Shown: positions 1 through 9,852 of the stretch, one piece after another
Numbering within the stretch: position 1 is the stretch's first letter
How the letters are laid out: every line of letters begins with the position of its first letter
The notes under the pieces: generated by a model
Databases searched by the model: none
What the model saw: the letters and a program-made list of their open reading frames with translations, nothing else
Told to the model about the DNA's origin: nothing
Made by a program: the position numbers and the translations under genes
NCBI GenBank assembly: GCA_963746735.1
Contig: CAVVCO010000032.1
Span: forward strand, 62,001-126,000
Direction of reading: 5' to 3'
Length of the DNA stretch: 64,000 bases
Origin: CAVSWT01 sp963746735
GTDB taxonomy: Bacteria; Bacteroidota; Ignavibacteria; Ignavibacteriales; Ignavibacteriaceae

Positions 1-96
1 TTTTAGATATTAGACTTGCTATTAGGTTAAATTGTTGGGAATAAAAATTGTTATTTTACTAATATTATTAGAAAGTATTAAAAGAATTTCATATAA

Positions 97-622
97 ATGA
101 AAAAAACAATAACAGTTTTCGGAAGTGCATTTCCAAAAGAAGGTGATGCAGAATATAAATTCGCCTATCAACTCGGCAAGCGGCTTGCTCAAAATAATTT
201 TAATGTATGCACAGGCGGTTATTACGGAATAATGGAAGCAGTTTCAAAAGGTGCTTTGGAAAATAAAGCGGACGTTTTAGGAATTACTTTATTATATATT
301 AATAATCCAGCAAATGATTTTGTAACAAATGAAATTAAATGTGAAAATCTTTTTGATAGGATCACAAAACTAATCGAGTTTGGTGACGCTTACATAATAT
401 TAAAAGGCGGAACAGGTACATTGCTTGAGCTCGCTGCTGTTTGGGAATTTACAAATAAAAATTTGCTGAAAGTTAAACCTATAATTTGTCATTCCTCAAT
501 GTGGAAAGAAATTATTCCCATAATAGATGAACGCCTTCAAATATGAAAATAGAAAAACCGGTCTTATAAAAAGCTGCGACTCTCTGGATGAAATAATTGC
601 TTATTTAACAAAAGTGATTTAA
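97..622 (+). CDS. LOG-family (lysine decarboxylase-like fold) protein, frame broken near the C-terminus
   Basis: The first 149 residues are open from 97 to 546 and carry the nucleotide-binding motifs of the LOG/TIGR00725 family: GGYYGIMEA at about residues 41-49 and KGGTGTLLEL at about 103-112. Relatives are Rossmann-fold proteins, some of which are nucleoside-monophosphate phosphoribohydrolases; the substrate here cannot be read from sequence. The open frame stops at 546, but the +1 frame continues with a plausible family C-terminus (KYENRKTGLIKSCDSLDEII) to a stop at 622. A single surplus base near 533-537 explains this. I treat it as one gene of about 175 residues. No clear Shine-Dalgarno precedes the ATG. 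It appears monocistronic. Confidence 0.75.
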
Positions 623-706
623 AGCGGCAATATTTATTTTATATTTTTACTTATTTAATTTCCATATTAAAATGATCAATTAACTTAAAATATTTAGGGA
701 AGAGCT

Positions 707-1069
707 ATGGAAAAAAATATCAGTCGAAAAAATTTTATAAAAAAGATTTCTATTGGCGGAGTAATTTTATTTGGCGGCAGCACGTTAATATCCGCATGTG
801 GAGGAAATGATAACGGACAGCCTGGAAAGGCAATTAGCAAAACCAGATCACCATGTTCTGATACCAGCGGGTTGACAGATACAGAAATAGCATCAAGAAC
901 ATCAAATGAATATATGGTTGCTTCTCCTTATAATGATAAAATGTGCGGCACATGTAATTTATATATTTTACCTGGTGGAAATAAGCCTTGCGGCACATGC
1001 CAGGTTGTAAAGGGGCCAATCAGCCCGCAAGGATATTGCAGGTTGTGGATTAAAAAAGTTAGTATGTAG
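707..1069 (+). CDS. HiPIP-like exported iron-sulfur protein
   Basis: A small exported protein of 120 residues. The N-terminus has a Tat-like stretch (SRKNFIKK, residues 6-13), a hydrophobic core and a lipobox-like LISAC with Cys31, so it may be Tat-exported and/or lipid-anchored. The C-terminal third holds a cysteine pattern resembling high-potential iron-sulfur proteins: CGTC (80-83), CGTC (95-98) and GYCRLW with Cys111. HiPIPs carry one 4Fe-4S cluster and shuttle electrons in the periplasm. There is one more cysteine than a standard HiPIP needs, so cluster ligation is uncertain. An A/G-rich Shine-Dalgarno-like stretch (GGGAAGAGCT) lies about 10 bases before the ATG. Neighbours give no pathway clue. 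Confidence 0.6.
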   Translation: MEKNISRKNFIKKISIGGVILFGGSTLISACGGNDNGQPGKAISKTRSPCSDTSGLTDTEIASRTSNEYMVASPYNDKMCGTCNLYILPGGNKPCGTCQVVKGPISPQGYCRLWIKKVSM

Positions 1070-1087
1070 TGTTAATGGGTTATTTCA

Positions 1088-2146
1088 CTAAATAAAATTT
1101 TTGATAGAATCAAAAACCATATCAACTGTAAGTTCTTTAATGCATTTAAATTTAACATCGTCTCTATAACAAATTAAGGGCTGCGGTGAGTAAATAAAAC
1201 AAGGCGAGCAATCTAAATTTAGTCTAACGATTTTATGTTCTGTTTGCCAGGGATGAATATAGTTTGGATTTGTCGGCCCTAAAATGGCAACGACGTTCAA
1301 TTGCAAAGCAGAAGCAACGTGCATTAAGCTTGAATCGTTGGAAACAAACACATTGCATCTTTTCATAATTGCAGCTGTCTCTGCTAGATTGCCCGTTTCA
1401 ACTGAAAATGATTTATCGGAGTTTATTTCTTTTTTGATTGAATATTTTAATTCATTTTCTTCGGGGCCGCCAAAGATTAAAACATTCCCATTTAACTCTT
1501 TAATTATTTTTTTACCAAGGGCAGAGAACTTTTCAGGTTCCCATCTTCTCTTTATATGATTTTTAAATTCAGCAGAACCGGGATGAAAACCAATTACTAA
1601 TTCATCTTCTTTTATATTTATCTTTTGAAGATAATCTTTTGTAAAAGAAATGTCTTTTTCATTTAGTGGAAATTCGAGCTCCGGCTTTTCATCAAATTTT
1701 GTTTGAAGAAGTTCTTCAACAAGTTTAATATTTTCTTCTACATTATGCAGCGAATCATTTTCAGTGATTCTTACATTGTTTAAAAAACCTAAGTTCAGAA
1801 AATCTTTTCTTAAATATTTAACTCCAGTTCTTTTATTTGCTCCGACTATAACATTGAAAATATTATATTCTTTTCTATTTGAGGGATAAACATTTATGGA
1901 GTAATCATATTTCTTTCGTAGCTTCAATAAATAATTTAATGAAGCTAAAATACCTTCGTCAATAAAATTATAGTAGTGGATATTATTTATGTTTGAGTTT
2001 CTTTCATAAATATCTTTAACCCCTTTGAACATAACTAGCGCATCAATCTGGGAATCCGGCAGATTTTTACGTAACAGCTTTAATGCCGGAGTAAACATTA
2101 AAGCATCTCCCAAACCTGAAAGCGCTATGATTAATATTTTTTTCAT
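1088..2146 (-). CDS. Glycosyltransferase family 9 (heptosyltransferase-like)
   Basis: A GT-B fold glycosyltransferase resembling ADP-heptose:LPS heptosyltransferases, which add sugars to lipopolysaccharide core on the cytoplasmic side of the inner membrane. I chose the internal ATG at 2146 because the protein then begins MKKILIIALSGLGDALMFTP, the standard family N-terminus; the longer reading adds 11 residues from upstream. The C-terminal donor-binding half shows SNDSSLMHVASAL followed by ILGPTNP, and there is a late cysteine-rich patch (CSPC then two further Cys). It follows the DUF2723 gene on the same strand but a hairpin lies between them, so co-transcription is uncertain. The sugar and acceptor are unknown. 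Confidence 0.8.
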   Translation of the reverse strand: MKKILIIALSGLGDALMFTPALKLLRKNLPDSQIDALVMFKGVKDIYERNSNINNIHYYNFIDEGILASLNYLLKLRKKYDYSINVYPSNRKEYNIFNVIVGANKRTGVKYLRKDFLNLGFLNNVRITENDSLHNVEENIKLVEELLQTKFDEKPELEFPLNEKDISFTKDYLQKINIKEDELVIGFHPGSAEFKNHIKRRWEPEKFSALGKKIIKELNGNVLIFGGPEENELKYSIKKEINSDKSFSVETGNLAETAAIMKRCNVFVSNDSSLMHVASALQLNVVAILGPTNPNYIHPWQTEHKIVRLNLDCSPCFIYSPQPLICYRDDVKFKCIKELTVDMVFDSIKNFI

Positions 2147-2159
2147 TTTGTGTGACAGA

Positions 2160-2192
2160 ATAAAAAATAAGCGGTACAATGACCGCTTATTT
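2160..2192 (-). terminator. Rho-independent terminator of the DUF2723 gene
   Basis: An 11-bp perfect stem (AAATAAGCGGT / ACCGCTTATTT, six-base loop ACAATG on the plus strand) is followed on the minus strand by a run of T residues. It lies about 20 bp after the DUF2723 stop and just upstream of the GT9 start. Confidence 0.7.
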
Positions 2193-2212
2193 CATAAAGA
2201 TATTTTCAATAT

Positions 2213-5200
2213 TTAATTGGTTGAATCTGAACGTACCTTTGCAAGACTATCAGGTTTAGCTGGATTGTTCTTTTCCTGATCAACCAATTTTTGGTAACGT
2301 GCAACATTAGCATTTACATTTGGGTCGTTGGGGTATATCCCTGCAATCTGTTTCCATAAATCCAATAGCTTTCCATTTTCATTTAAGCTCTCGTAAATTG
2401 AAAGAAGAATTCTATAGGGATCATAATAGGAGCGTGAAATACCGGCTCCGGGATTTGCTGCAATTTGATCCAAAGCTTGTTTCTCAACATCACTAGCAAT
2501 CTCTTTATATTTATCGATCGAACCTGCGTCCTGATAGAGACTTGCAATCTGGTACAGCAAACCGATATTATCTATTGGTATATGAGCACGTGGAATCTTT
2601 TCTTCCATTTTATTAAGAGTAGCTATAGTCATCTGCTTTCTATTAGTGTACAAATAATTTAATGCAAGTCTTATAAATGCGTTTCTATAATTCTGCATCA
2701 TTCTTACATGATTTTCATCAAAGAAGATGTTAGGATTATTAAGCCCTCTAAATTTAAAGCCTGGTTTATAATCTTTGCTGAATCCAGGATTTGTATTAAA
2801 CAATTGTTCTTTTAAAATTTTCTCATCAATGAATTCACCGTTAGCGGGACGTTTTTCAGGCACTAACCGTAATGCCATTCCTTCCATCCTTAAGTAGTCA
2901 GATAATCCTATTTTACTATCTTCCGAACAAGTTACAGCAAAGTAAATAGGCCTTTCCCAATTATTAGCTTGAAGAATTTCTTTAACCATAATGTCTTGAA
3001 TACGTAAAGCTTGAACATTTCCAAAGTTAATAGTCGGATCCATCTTAAATATTATTCCGCCGGGTTTAATATTAGCACTGTCAGCTATATCAAATTTTTG
3101 CTTGAAATCCGTTAACCCTTGAGGAGTAGAAGTCTGGTTGGGGAAAGGAATTGTAATGCTGGTTGATTTCCAACGGATCGGTTGAAGGTTTTCTATCTGC
3201 GAATCAGAAAGATTCATTTTAACTGTTCCAACATGGTAAGGGTCATTATCTTTTAACTGCCTTATATACCAGGTAGTATTTAGCAAGCTTAGGTTTGCAA
3301 CTTTAACATCTCTTCGTATACCTTCAACATCCTGCAGATACCAAAGAGGAAAAGTATCATTATCACCATTTGTAAATAGAACTCCGTTTGGGGCTACACT
3401 TTGCAGAAGGTTATAAGAATAATCCCATGGCACCCAATTTTTAGATCTATCATGAGTAAAATAATTTGCACTGATCATTTTAACAGGAACAAGAACAATT
3501 CCAAGGGCTAAAATTCCTACAACTGCCGGAGTCTTTAAAGATGATTTTTCTAGTTTTTCCGTTGCAAGTTCCACTAAACCTTTTACGGCAAGAGCAATCC
3601 AAATTGAATAAACAAAGAAAGCCCCCACATAAAAATAATCTCTTTCTCTTGGCTGCGGCTCCTGCTGGTTTTGATAAAATGCAGTAAACAGCCCCATGAA
3701 AATAAACATAACCATAAACACAGTGGCCATCTTCCAGTCACGCCGGAACTGAAAGTATATTCCTATTAACCCCAGTAGAAATGGAATGCCAAATAGCGAA
3801 TCTTTTACTTTTCCTTCAAATCGTAAATCAAATAGTTTTCCAAAAAAGTTGCCAACCGAATTAAAAGGAGCAATATCAGCAGGTGCATCTTGATCCCAGC
3901 TTTGTCTGCCGGCATAATTCCAAAGAAGATACCTTGTAAACATATGGTTCATTTGATAACGCCAAAAGAAATCAAGATCGCTTGAATAACCTGTATAAAC
4001 AATTTGTTGATGAGGCTCAGTTGCGAATCTTCTTTTAAATATTGGGAAGTCGCCATATTGTTCACGGTTTAAGTAGGTGATAAGTTCACTAAAATCATTT
4101 GGTTCATTTTCATTCATAGGAGGGTTTTGATTTGCACGTATAATTATCATAGAATATGAAGTGAAACCAGCCAAAATGAAAATAGCAGACATTGCAACTA
4201 AATGAAGCGTCGCGTTATCATTTTTAATAGAGTAGTTAACCAGGAACCCGAGCAGGGCTAAAAGCGCAACAAATATAGCAATACCGATAACAACATTGTC
4301 GCCTGCAATATTTGTCATCAATCCAGGAAGTAATTTTACAACACCAGGATAGGTCGCAAATAGAGCAACGCCGCCAACAATTAAAGGAAAGTAAATTGAA
4401 TTACGCGTAAATAATTTTTTCCAAAACCCCGCCATATAAAATATGCTTACAGCAGCCACTATCATTTTGAATTTTGTGTCGTAAGCTTGATACTCCTCTT
4501 GAGTCGGTGCTGTTGTGGAAGTTTGTGCCCCCCACATTGCTAAAGCAATTATCACTATTAAAGCTGCATGCCCAAGAAAAATATACCCGGTTTGCTTTAA
4601 TGCAGCTTCATCATCAGAATATTTTTTAAACATAATAATCATGACTACGGGAAGAATTGCCAGCACACTCATTAAGTGGACCCCGGTTGCTATCCCAATT
4701 AAATAAGCTATCATCAAAATATATTTTTCATTATCCTTTTCATTTGCTTTATCGTTCCATACCATCATTAACCAGACAATACCGGAAAATAAAAATGTAC
4801 TGAAGGCATAAACTTCAGCTTCAACGCCGTTAAACCAGAAAGTATCGCTAAATGAAAATGATAAAGCTCCAATTGCAGCGGCAGTAAAGGTTGCAATTGC
4901 ATCCAGGGAAGTTTTATAATTTTTGCCTCTGTAGTTTTCAATTAGCTTTACCGCGATCAAGTATAAAAACAAAACGGAAAAAGCACTTGAAATAACCGAC
5001 AAAGTATTTACGCGTAAAGCTAAATTGGTTACAAACGGAACCATCATAAATAACCGTTCAAGAATGGTTATGAAGGGCGCTCCGGGAGGATGAGGAACCT
5101 GCAAATATTTGGCAGCAGCTAAAAACTCACCGCAATCCCAGAAAGAAACCGAAGGCTGCACTGTTGAGAATAAAACAAAAAGTGAAATTAAAAAAACAAC

Positions 5201-5239
5201 AGCAGCAAATATTCTATTTACTAACTTATAATTCATCAA
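2213..5239 (-). CDS. DUF2723 multi-spanning membrane protein
   Basis: A 1008-residue protein with the DUF2723 hallmark near the N-terminus (SFWDCGEFLAAAKYLQVPHP at about residues 32-51), followed by roughly a dozen hydrophobic segments up to about residue 590. The remaining 400 residues are hydrophilic and probably outside the membrane; the last 150 have an alpha-helical repeat look. DUF2723 belongs to the GT-C-like superfamily and members are proposed to be polyprenyl-phosphate sugar-dependent glycosyltransferases, common in Bacteroidetes. The conserved Asp/Glu near the N-terminus is where GT-C enzymes place their catalytic acid. Adjacent GT9 supports an envelope glycosylation role, but that is inference. 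An alternative start is the second Met. Confidence 0.85.
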   Translation of the reverse strand: MMNYKLVNRIFAAVVFLISLFVLFSTVQPSVSFWDCGEFLAAAKYLQVPHPPGAPFITILERLFMMVPFVTNLALRVNTLSVISSAFSVLFLYLIAVKLIENYRGKNYKTSLDAIATFTAAAIGALSFSFSDTFWFNGVEAEVYAFSTFLFSGIVWLMMVWNDKANEKDNEKYILMIAYLIGIATGVHLMSVLAILPVVMIIMFKKYSDDEAALKQTGYIFLGHAALIVIIALAMWGAQTSTTAPTQEEYQAYDTKFKMIVAAVSIFYMAGFWKKLFTRNSIYFPLIVGGVALFATYPGVVKLLPGLMTNIAGDNVVIGIAIFVALLALLGFLVNYSIKNDNATLHLVAMSAIFILAGFTSYSMIIIRANQNPPMNENEPNDFSELITYLNREQYGDFPIFKRRFATEPHQQIVYTGYSSDLDFFWRYQMNHMFTRYLLWNYAGRQSWDQDAPADIAPFNSVGNFFGKLFDLRFEGKVKDSLFGIPFLLGLIGIYFQFRRDWKMATVFMVMFIFMGLFTAFYQNQQEPQPRERDYFYVGAFFVYSIWIALAVKGLVELATEKLEKSSLKTPAVVGILALGIVLVPVKMISANYFTHDRSKNWVPWDYSYNLLQSVAPNGVLFTNGDNDTFPLWYLQDVEGIRRDVKVANLSLLNTTWYIRQLKDNDPYHVGTVKMNLSDSQIENLQPIRWKSTSITIPFPNQTSTPQGLTDFKQKFDIADSANIKPGGIIFKMDPTINFGNVQALRIQDIMVKEILQANNWERPIYFAVTCSEDSKIGLSDYLRMEGMALRLVPEKRPANGEFIDEKILKEQLFNTNPGFSKDYKPGFKFRGLNNPNIFFDENHVRMMQNYRNAFIRLALNYLYTNRKQMTIATLNKMEEKIPRAHIPIDNIGLLYQIASLYQDAGSIDKYKEIASDVEKQALDQIAANPGAGISRSYYDPYRILLSIYESLNENGKLLDLWKQIAGIYPNDPNVNANVARYQKLVDQEKNNPAKPDSLAKVRSDSTN

Positions 5240-5379
5240 AACCTCTGATTAAAAAAGAGTTCAAAAATAATTTATTTTGTGAGTTTTTAGCAATGCGAAA
5301 AATATTATTATTTACTAATTGTGAAGGGTAAATTGGTTTGTTCATCTTTAACGCTGGAGATAATTGAAGTGATATAATT

Positions 5380-5607
5380 TTATTCATCAGCCTTTTTTTT
5401 GAAAAATGAATCAAATTTTGATTTATCAACTGTAACATGGTATTTATCATATAATTCTTTCAGCCGGCTCATCGAAACAGAATCAAAATCTTCGTCGTCT
5501 TTTTGCCGTTTCAAAAACATTTTGTATTCGTCTAATTCTTTTCTATCAAATTTTCTTTCATATTTTTTTAGCTCATCTAAAAACTTCTGCTGTTCGCGGT
5601 ATGACAT
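5380..5607 (-). CDS. Small charged hypothetical protein
   Basis: A 75-residue protein that I do not recognise. It is almost entirely charged and predicted helical, with many K, D, E, F and Y residues, no cysteine and no signal peptide (it begins MSYREQQKFLDELKKYERKF). A GGAGG Shine-Dalgarno sits about seven bases upstream of the ATG on the minus strand, unusually clear for this genome, which supports expression. The overlapping 74-residue frame (5226-5450, minus) is a shadow. It lies between the DUF2723 gene and a divergent pseudouridine synthase; nothing in the context indicates function. Confidence 0.6.
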   Translation of the reverse strand: MSYREQQKFLDELKKYERKFDRKELDEYKMFLKRQKDDEDFDSVSMSRLKELYDKYHVTVDKSKFDSFFKKKADE

Positions 5608-5760
5608 TTTTCCTCCGCTAAAAAAATAAAATTCATTATTATATGACTGCTAAAAATAAGTAATATTGCAATAATAAAAAATTAAAGTTTAGCTGAAACA
5701 TTTGATTTAAGACGGATATGAAAAAGAAAAGTTCCTAGATTAATTCAATTCAACTTTTAC

Positions 5761-6327
5761 ATGGCAATTAAAAATAGGTTGAGATATTTTGCTATAAGTA
5801 AGTCGTTTGGAATGCTTTCCCAGTTTAGTGATAAAGAAGGTAGAAAAACTCTTGCTGATTTGTACAATTTTCCCAAAGATGTCTATCCGGTTGGAAGGCT
5901 TGATTTGGACAGCGAGGGTTTGTTAATCTTGACAAATGACAAAAAACTAACAGATTATTTGCTGAATCCTAAGCAGCATCATGAAAAAGAATATTACGTG
6001 CAAGTTGAAAATATTCCTAACGATACGGCTTTAAATAAGTTAAGAGAGGGAGTTGTTTTAGAAAATAGAATAACTTTGCCGGCTAAAGTTCAATCAATCA
6101 AACCGCCAAATTTCCCTGAAAGAATTCCGCCAATACGTGAAAGAAAAAATATTCCAACACAATGGCTGAGCATTACAATTACTGAGGGGAGAAACAGGCA
6201 GGTTAGAAAAATGACTGCAAAAATCGGGCATCCTACTCTAAGATTAGTTAGAGTAAGAATTAAAAATATTTTTCTTGATAAGTTAAAGCCTGAGGAGGTT
6301 AGAGAGCTGTCGGAAGAAAGAAGTTAA
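5761..6327 (+). CDS. 23S rRNA pseudouridine synthase, RluE/RsuA family
   Basis: A compact 188-residue pseudouridine synthase with no N-terminal S4 domain. It begins like RluE-type enzymes (YFAISKSFGMLSQFSDKEGR). The catalytic motif is GRLDLDSEGLLILTND, whose first Asp is the expected nucleophile. The second conserved block is EGRNRQVRKM near residue 143, typical of the RsuA/RluB/E/F group. It would isomerise a uridine in 23S rRNA; the exact position cannot be read. It is divergent from the small gene at 5380-5607 and separated from the M24B gene by 180 bp. There is no obvious Shine-Dalgarno before the ATG. Confidence 0.85.
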   Translation: MAIKNRLRYFAISKSFGMLSQFSDKEGRKTLADLYNFPKDVYPVGRLDLDSEGLLILTNDKKLTDYLLNPKQHHEKEYYVQVENIPNDTALNKLREGVVLENRITLPAKVQSIKPPNFPERIPPIRERKNIPTQWLSITITEGRNRQVRKMTAKIGHPTLRLVRVRIKNIFLDKLKPEEVRELSEERS

Positions 6328-6507
6328 AGGTTTATTCGATTAATTCTAACTTCAGACATAAAATTGATTCACATAATTTAATTCGAACCGCTTACAAATA
6401 ATAATTTTGGATTTTCTTATATTAAATCAAAACATAATATAAAGTTTAACATCTTATATTATAGTCTGGCAAAATTAGCCATATTGATAAGTTGAAAGGA
6501 GCCTATT

Positions 6508-7911
6508 GTGTTTAAATCGAGCATTTACATTCAAAGAAGAAAAACATTACAAAAAAATGTTGGTTCAGGAATAATTCTAATTCTAGGAAATTACGAAGCA
6601 TCCATGAATTACGGTGCAAATACATATGCATTCAGACAGGATAGCAATTTCCTTTATTACTGCGGGATAGATTTACCTGGCTTTGCAGCTGTTTTAGATG
6701 TTGATGAAAACAAAGAAACAATATTCGGCAATGATTTTGAAATGGATGATATTGTCTGGATGGGTCCGCAGCCTAAGGTAAAAGATCTAGCCAAACAAGT
6801 TGGAATAAAAAATACTGGAACTCTTCCTGCTTTATCAGAAGCAATAGCTTCGGCAATAAAAAATGGAAGAACTGTTCATTACCTCCCACAATATAGACAT
6901 AAAAATATTTCGTGGCTTTCTGAATTGACAAGTGTAAATCAAAATGCAATTAATAATTTTACTTCACCGAAATTAACTAAAGCAGTTATTGAACAGAGAT
7001 CTGTAAAATCAAAAGAAGAAGTTGGAGAAATAGAATATGCACTTGATATAGCATTTGAAATGCAGACTTATGCAATGCGCTTTACACGTCCTGATATTTA
7101 TGAAAGAGATATTGCCGGTGCTATTGAAGGAATTGCTTTATCAATGGGAAAAGGGCTTTCATTTTCAAGTATCTTTTCAGTTCATGGGGAAACACTTCAT
7201 AATCATTCTTATGAAAATATTATGAAGAAAGGCCAGCTTGTAGTTAATGATTCAGGTGCAGAGTCATTGCTTCATTATGCAAGTGATATTACGCGAACTT
7301 TCCCGGTCGATGGAAAATTTACTGCGAAGCAAAAAGAAATTTATGAGATTGTATTAAAAGCTCAAATGGATTCTATCAAAGCCATAAAGCCAGGTAAAAA
7401 ATATAAAGACATTCATTTATTGGCAGCAAAAGTTATTGTTAAAGGGCTGAAGGAAGTTGGCCTTATGAAGGGGGATGTAAATCAAGCAGTAAAAGAAGGC
7501 GCACATGCTTTATTTTTCCCGCATGGTTTGGGACACATGATGGGACTTGATGTTCATGATTTAGAAGGGCTTGGTGAAAATTTGGTTGGTTATAATAAAA
7601 AGATAACACGAAGCGATCAGTTTGGACTTGCATATTTACGATTAGCTAAAGAGCTGGAACCAGGCTTTGTATTAACTGTAGAGCCAGGTATTTATTTTAT
7701 TCCACAATTAATTGATATGTGGAAAGCTGAAAACAAATTTTCACAGTTCATTAATTATAATAAACTTGAAGAGTACCGTCATTTCGGTGGAATAAGGATA
7801 GAAGATGATGTTTTGGTAGAAAAAACCGGGAATAGGGTTTTGGGCAGGAAAGAGATTCCTAAAAAAATTACTGATGTTGAGGAGATATGTAACTCAGTAA
7901 AAAGATTATAA
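6508..7911 (+). CDS. Xaa-Pro aminopeptidase (M24B family)
   Basis: A cytoplasmic metallopeptidase of 467 residues removing N-terminal residues that precede proline. It has the creatinase-like N-terminal domain followed by the pita-bread catalytic domain. The dinuclear metal ligands are visible: Asp in VVNDSGAES, Asp in SDITRTFPVDG, His in FPHGLGHMMGLDVHD, Glu in VEPGIYF and Glu in GIRIEDDVLV. Translation starts at GTG 6508, preceded by GAAAGGAG, one of the better Shine-Dalgarno sites here. The EamA transporter follows 44 bp later and could be co-transcribed. Confidence 0.9.
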   Translation: MFKSSIYIQRRKTLQKNVGSGIILILGNYEASMNYGANTYAFRQDSNFLYYCGIDLPGFAAVLDVDENKETIFGNDFEMDDIVWMGPQPKVKDLAKQVGIKNTGTLPALSEAIASAIKNGRTVHYLPQYRHKNISWLSELTSVNQNAINNFTSPKLTKAVIEQRSVKSKEEVGEIEYALDIAFEMQTYAMRFTRPDIYERDIAGAIEGIALSMGKGLSFSSIFSVHGETLHNHSYENIMKKGQLVVNDSGAESLLHYASDITRTFPVDGKFTAKQKEIYEIVLKAQMDSIKAIKPGKKYKDIHLLAAKVIVKGLKEVGLMKGDVNQAVKEGAHALFFPHGLGHMMGLDVHDLEGLGENLVGYNKKITRSDQFGLAYLRLAKELEPGFVLTVEPGIYFIPQLIDMWKAENKFSQFINYNKLEEYRHFGGIRIEDDVLVEKTGNRVLGRKEIPKKITDVEEICNSVKRL

Positions 7912-7955
7912 AATTTTTAACAAAGAATTAAAAACCTCATTAAGAATTACTTCTT

Positions 7956-8864
7956 TTGAAAGCAAACATACTTTTATTAATTACTGCAATGCTGTGGGGA
8001 TTTGCATTTGTTGCCCAGCGCGCAGGGATGGAATTTATCGGCCCGTTCAGCTTTAATGCTGTTCGGTTTGCATTAGGTTCTGCATCATTAATCCCGCTGC
8101 TCTTGTTAAATAGGAAAAGAAAATTTAAAAATGAAAAAATCTTTCCTAAAGAAAAAAGAAAAGAAATAATTTGGGCTGGACTTATTGCCGGCGTAGTTTT
8201 ATTTATTGGCGCGTCGCTTCAGCAGATTGGAATTGTTTATACAACGGCCGGCAAAGCTAGTTTTATTACAGGGTTATATTTAATTATTGTTCCTATCATC
8301 GGGATTTTTTTAAAGCATAAATCAAAAAAATTAACCTGGATCAGTGCGTGTATAGCTGTTGTGGGACTATATCTCTTGAGTGTTAATGAAAAGTTTATTT
8401 TAGAAAAAGGAGATGCGCTTGTCTTTATCAGTTCCATATTTTGGGCTTTGCATGTAATAGTGATAGATATTTTAATTAAAAAAGTTGATCCAATAAAAAT
8501 TGCGTTTTTACAGTTTGCGGCATGTTCGCTATTAAGTTTTGGCGTGTCATTCACCTTTGAAATTCTAACTTTTCAAAAAATTTATGATGCGTTAATTCCT
8601 ATATTATATGGCGGATTAATTTCAGTAGGGATTGCATATACACTTCAAGTTGTAGCCCAGCAATACGCTCCTCCATCACATGCAGCTATTATTTTAAGCC
8701 TTGAATCTGTTTTTGGTTTGCTTGGCGGTTGGATGATTTTAGGTGAAACAATTTCACTTCGTGGAATAATTGGATGTTCATTAATGTTGGTGGGAATGAT
8801 ATTATCTCAGCTTAGCATTTCATTCGGAAATAAAATTAAAGAGAAATCTTTTGCAGGAAGTTAA
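7956..8864 (+). CDS. EamA-family (DMT superfamily) transporter
   Basis: A 302-residue inner-membrane protein with about ten hydrophobic helices arranged as two EamA repeats (roughly residues 1-145 and 150-295). The first repeat starts ITAMLWGFAFVAQRAG, a standard family opening, and the second ends with the ILGETISLRGIIGCSLMLVG region typical of drug/metabolite exporters. Substrate is unknown. The start is TTG at 7956, chosen because the first helix begins immediately after it. The aldo/keto reductase begins 25 bp downstream on the same strand. Confidence 0.85.
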   Translation: MKANILLLITAMLWGFAFVAQRAGMEFIGPFSFNAVRFALGSASLIPLLLLNRKRKFKNEKIFPKEKRKEIIWAGLIAGVVLFIGASLQQIGIVYTTAGKASFITGLYLIIVPIIGIFLKHKSKKLTWISACIAVVGLYLLSVNEKFILEKGDALVFISSIFWALHVIVIDILIKKVDPIKIAFLQFAACSLLSFGVSFTFEILTFQKIYDALIPILYGGLISVGIAYTLQVVAQQYAPPSHAAIILSLESVFGLLGGWMILGETISLRGIIGCSLMLVGMILSQLSISFGNKIKEKSFAGS

Positions 8865-8889
8865 GTAATGAAATTAATTAGGAATAAAA

Positions 8890-9852
8890 ATGAAAACACA
8901 AAAACTTTTTAATACTGATTTAGAAGTTTCAAATATCATCTATGGCTGTATGAACCTTGGCGAAATTTGGGGAGACGAACCTTTAACCAGGGAAATAATT
9001 GAAAAAGGTTTACGAGCAATAAACACAGCTTTAGACGAAGGAATTAATTTCTTTGACACCGCAGATATTTATGCACGCGGGAAATCAGATATGGTTTTTT
9101 CGGAAATATTTAAACAGAAACCAGGACTGCGTGATAAAATTGTACTCCAAACTAAATGCGGAATAAGATTTCCAGGAGAACCAAATCCAAACTCGCCGCA
9201 TAGATTTGATTTCAGCTATGAACATATTACTAATTCAGTTAATGCAAGCTTAAAAAGATTAAAGACCGATTATGTTGATATTCTGCTGCTTCATCGTCCA
9301 GATCCTTTAATAGAACCTGAAGAAGTTGCAAAAGCATTTGATGAATTAAAATCCGCAGGCAAGGTTAGACATTTCGGGGTCAGTAATCATACCGCATTCC
9401 AAATTCAATTTTTGCAAAAGTATTTAAACATGCCTCTCATTGTTAATCAAATAGAAATGAACATTGCGTACACGGATTTAATTGATGAAGGAATTGTGGG
9501 AAGTAAAAAAGAAAATCTGCAAAAGATTACCGGCGGTGGTACAATTGAATATTGCCGCATGAATAATATAACTTTGCAGGCGTGGTCACCATTAGCACAA
9601 GGTCTTCCTTTTAAAGATGAAAATGAGATTCACCAAGAGCGAATTAAAAAGACAGCAAAAAAAATATCTGAGTTGTCCAAAGAGAAAGGCGTAAGTAAGG
9701 AAGCGATTGCTGCGGCCTGGCTGTTAAGGCATCCGGCTAAAATTCAGCCGGTGATTGGAACAAGAAATCCTGAGAGAATAAAAGCAATCTGCGAAGCAAA
9801 CAAAATTCAATTAACTAGGGAAGAATGGTACCATCTTATATTTAGCAAATAG
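8890..9852 (+). CDS. Aldo/keto reductase
   Basis: A 320-residue NADPH-dependent (beta/alpha)8-barrel oxidoreductase. Catalytic residues of the family can be seen: Asp and Tyr in FDTADIYARGKSD, Lys in VLQTKCGI and His in DILLLHRPDP. The cofactor end carries PVIGTRNPERI. It most resembles the YdhF-like subgroup, starting KTQKLFNTDLEVSNIIYGCM. The physiological carbonyl substrate is unknown. It starts at ATG 8890 with AGGAAT a few bases upstream and lies 25 bp behind the EamA gene. Confidence 0.9.
   Translation: MKTQKLFNTDLEVSNIIYGCMNLGEIWGDEPLTREIIEKGLRAINTALDEGINFFDTADIYARGKSDMVFSEIFKQKPGLRDKIVLQTKCGIRFPGEPNPNSPHRFDFSYEHITNSVNASLKRLKTDYVDILLLHRPDPLIEPEEVAKAFDELKSAGKVRHFGVSNHTAFQIQFLQKYLNMPLIVNQIEMNIAYTDLIDEGIVGSKKENLQKITGGGTIEYCRMNNITLQAWSPLAQGLPFKDENEIHQERIKKTAKKISELSKEKGVSKEAIAAAWLLRHPAKIQPVIGTRNPERIKAICEANKIQLTREEWYHLIFSK

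Noticed and set aside
1..96. End of an upstream gene at the window start
   Set aside because: All frames contain early stops and no family resemblance was seen.
5226..5450. A 74-residue minus-strand frame downstream of the small gene at 5380
   Set aside because: It overlaps the better supported 75-residue gene and has no ribosome site or family resemblance.
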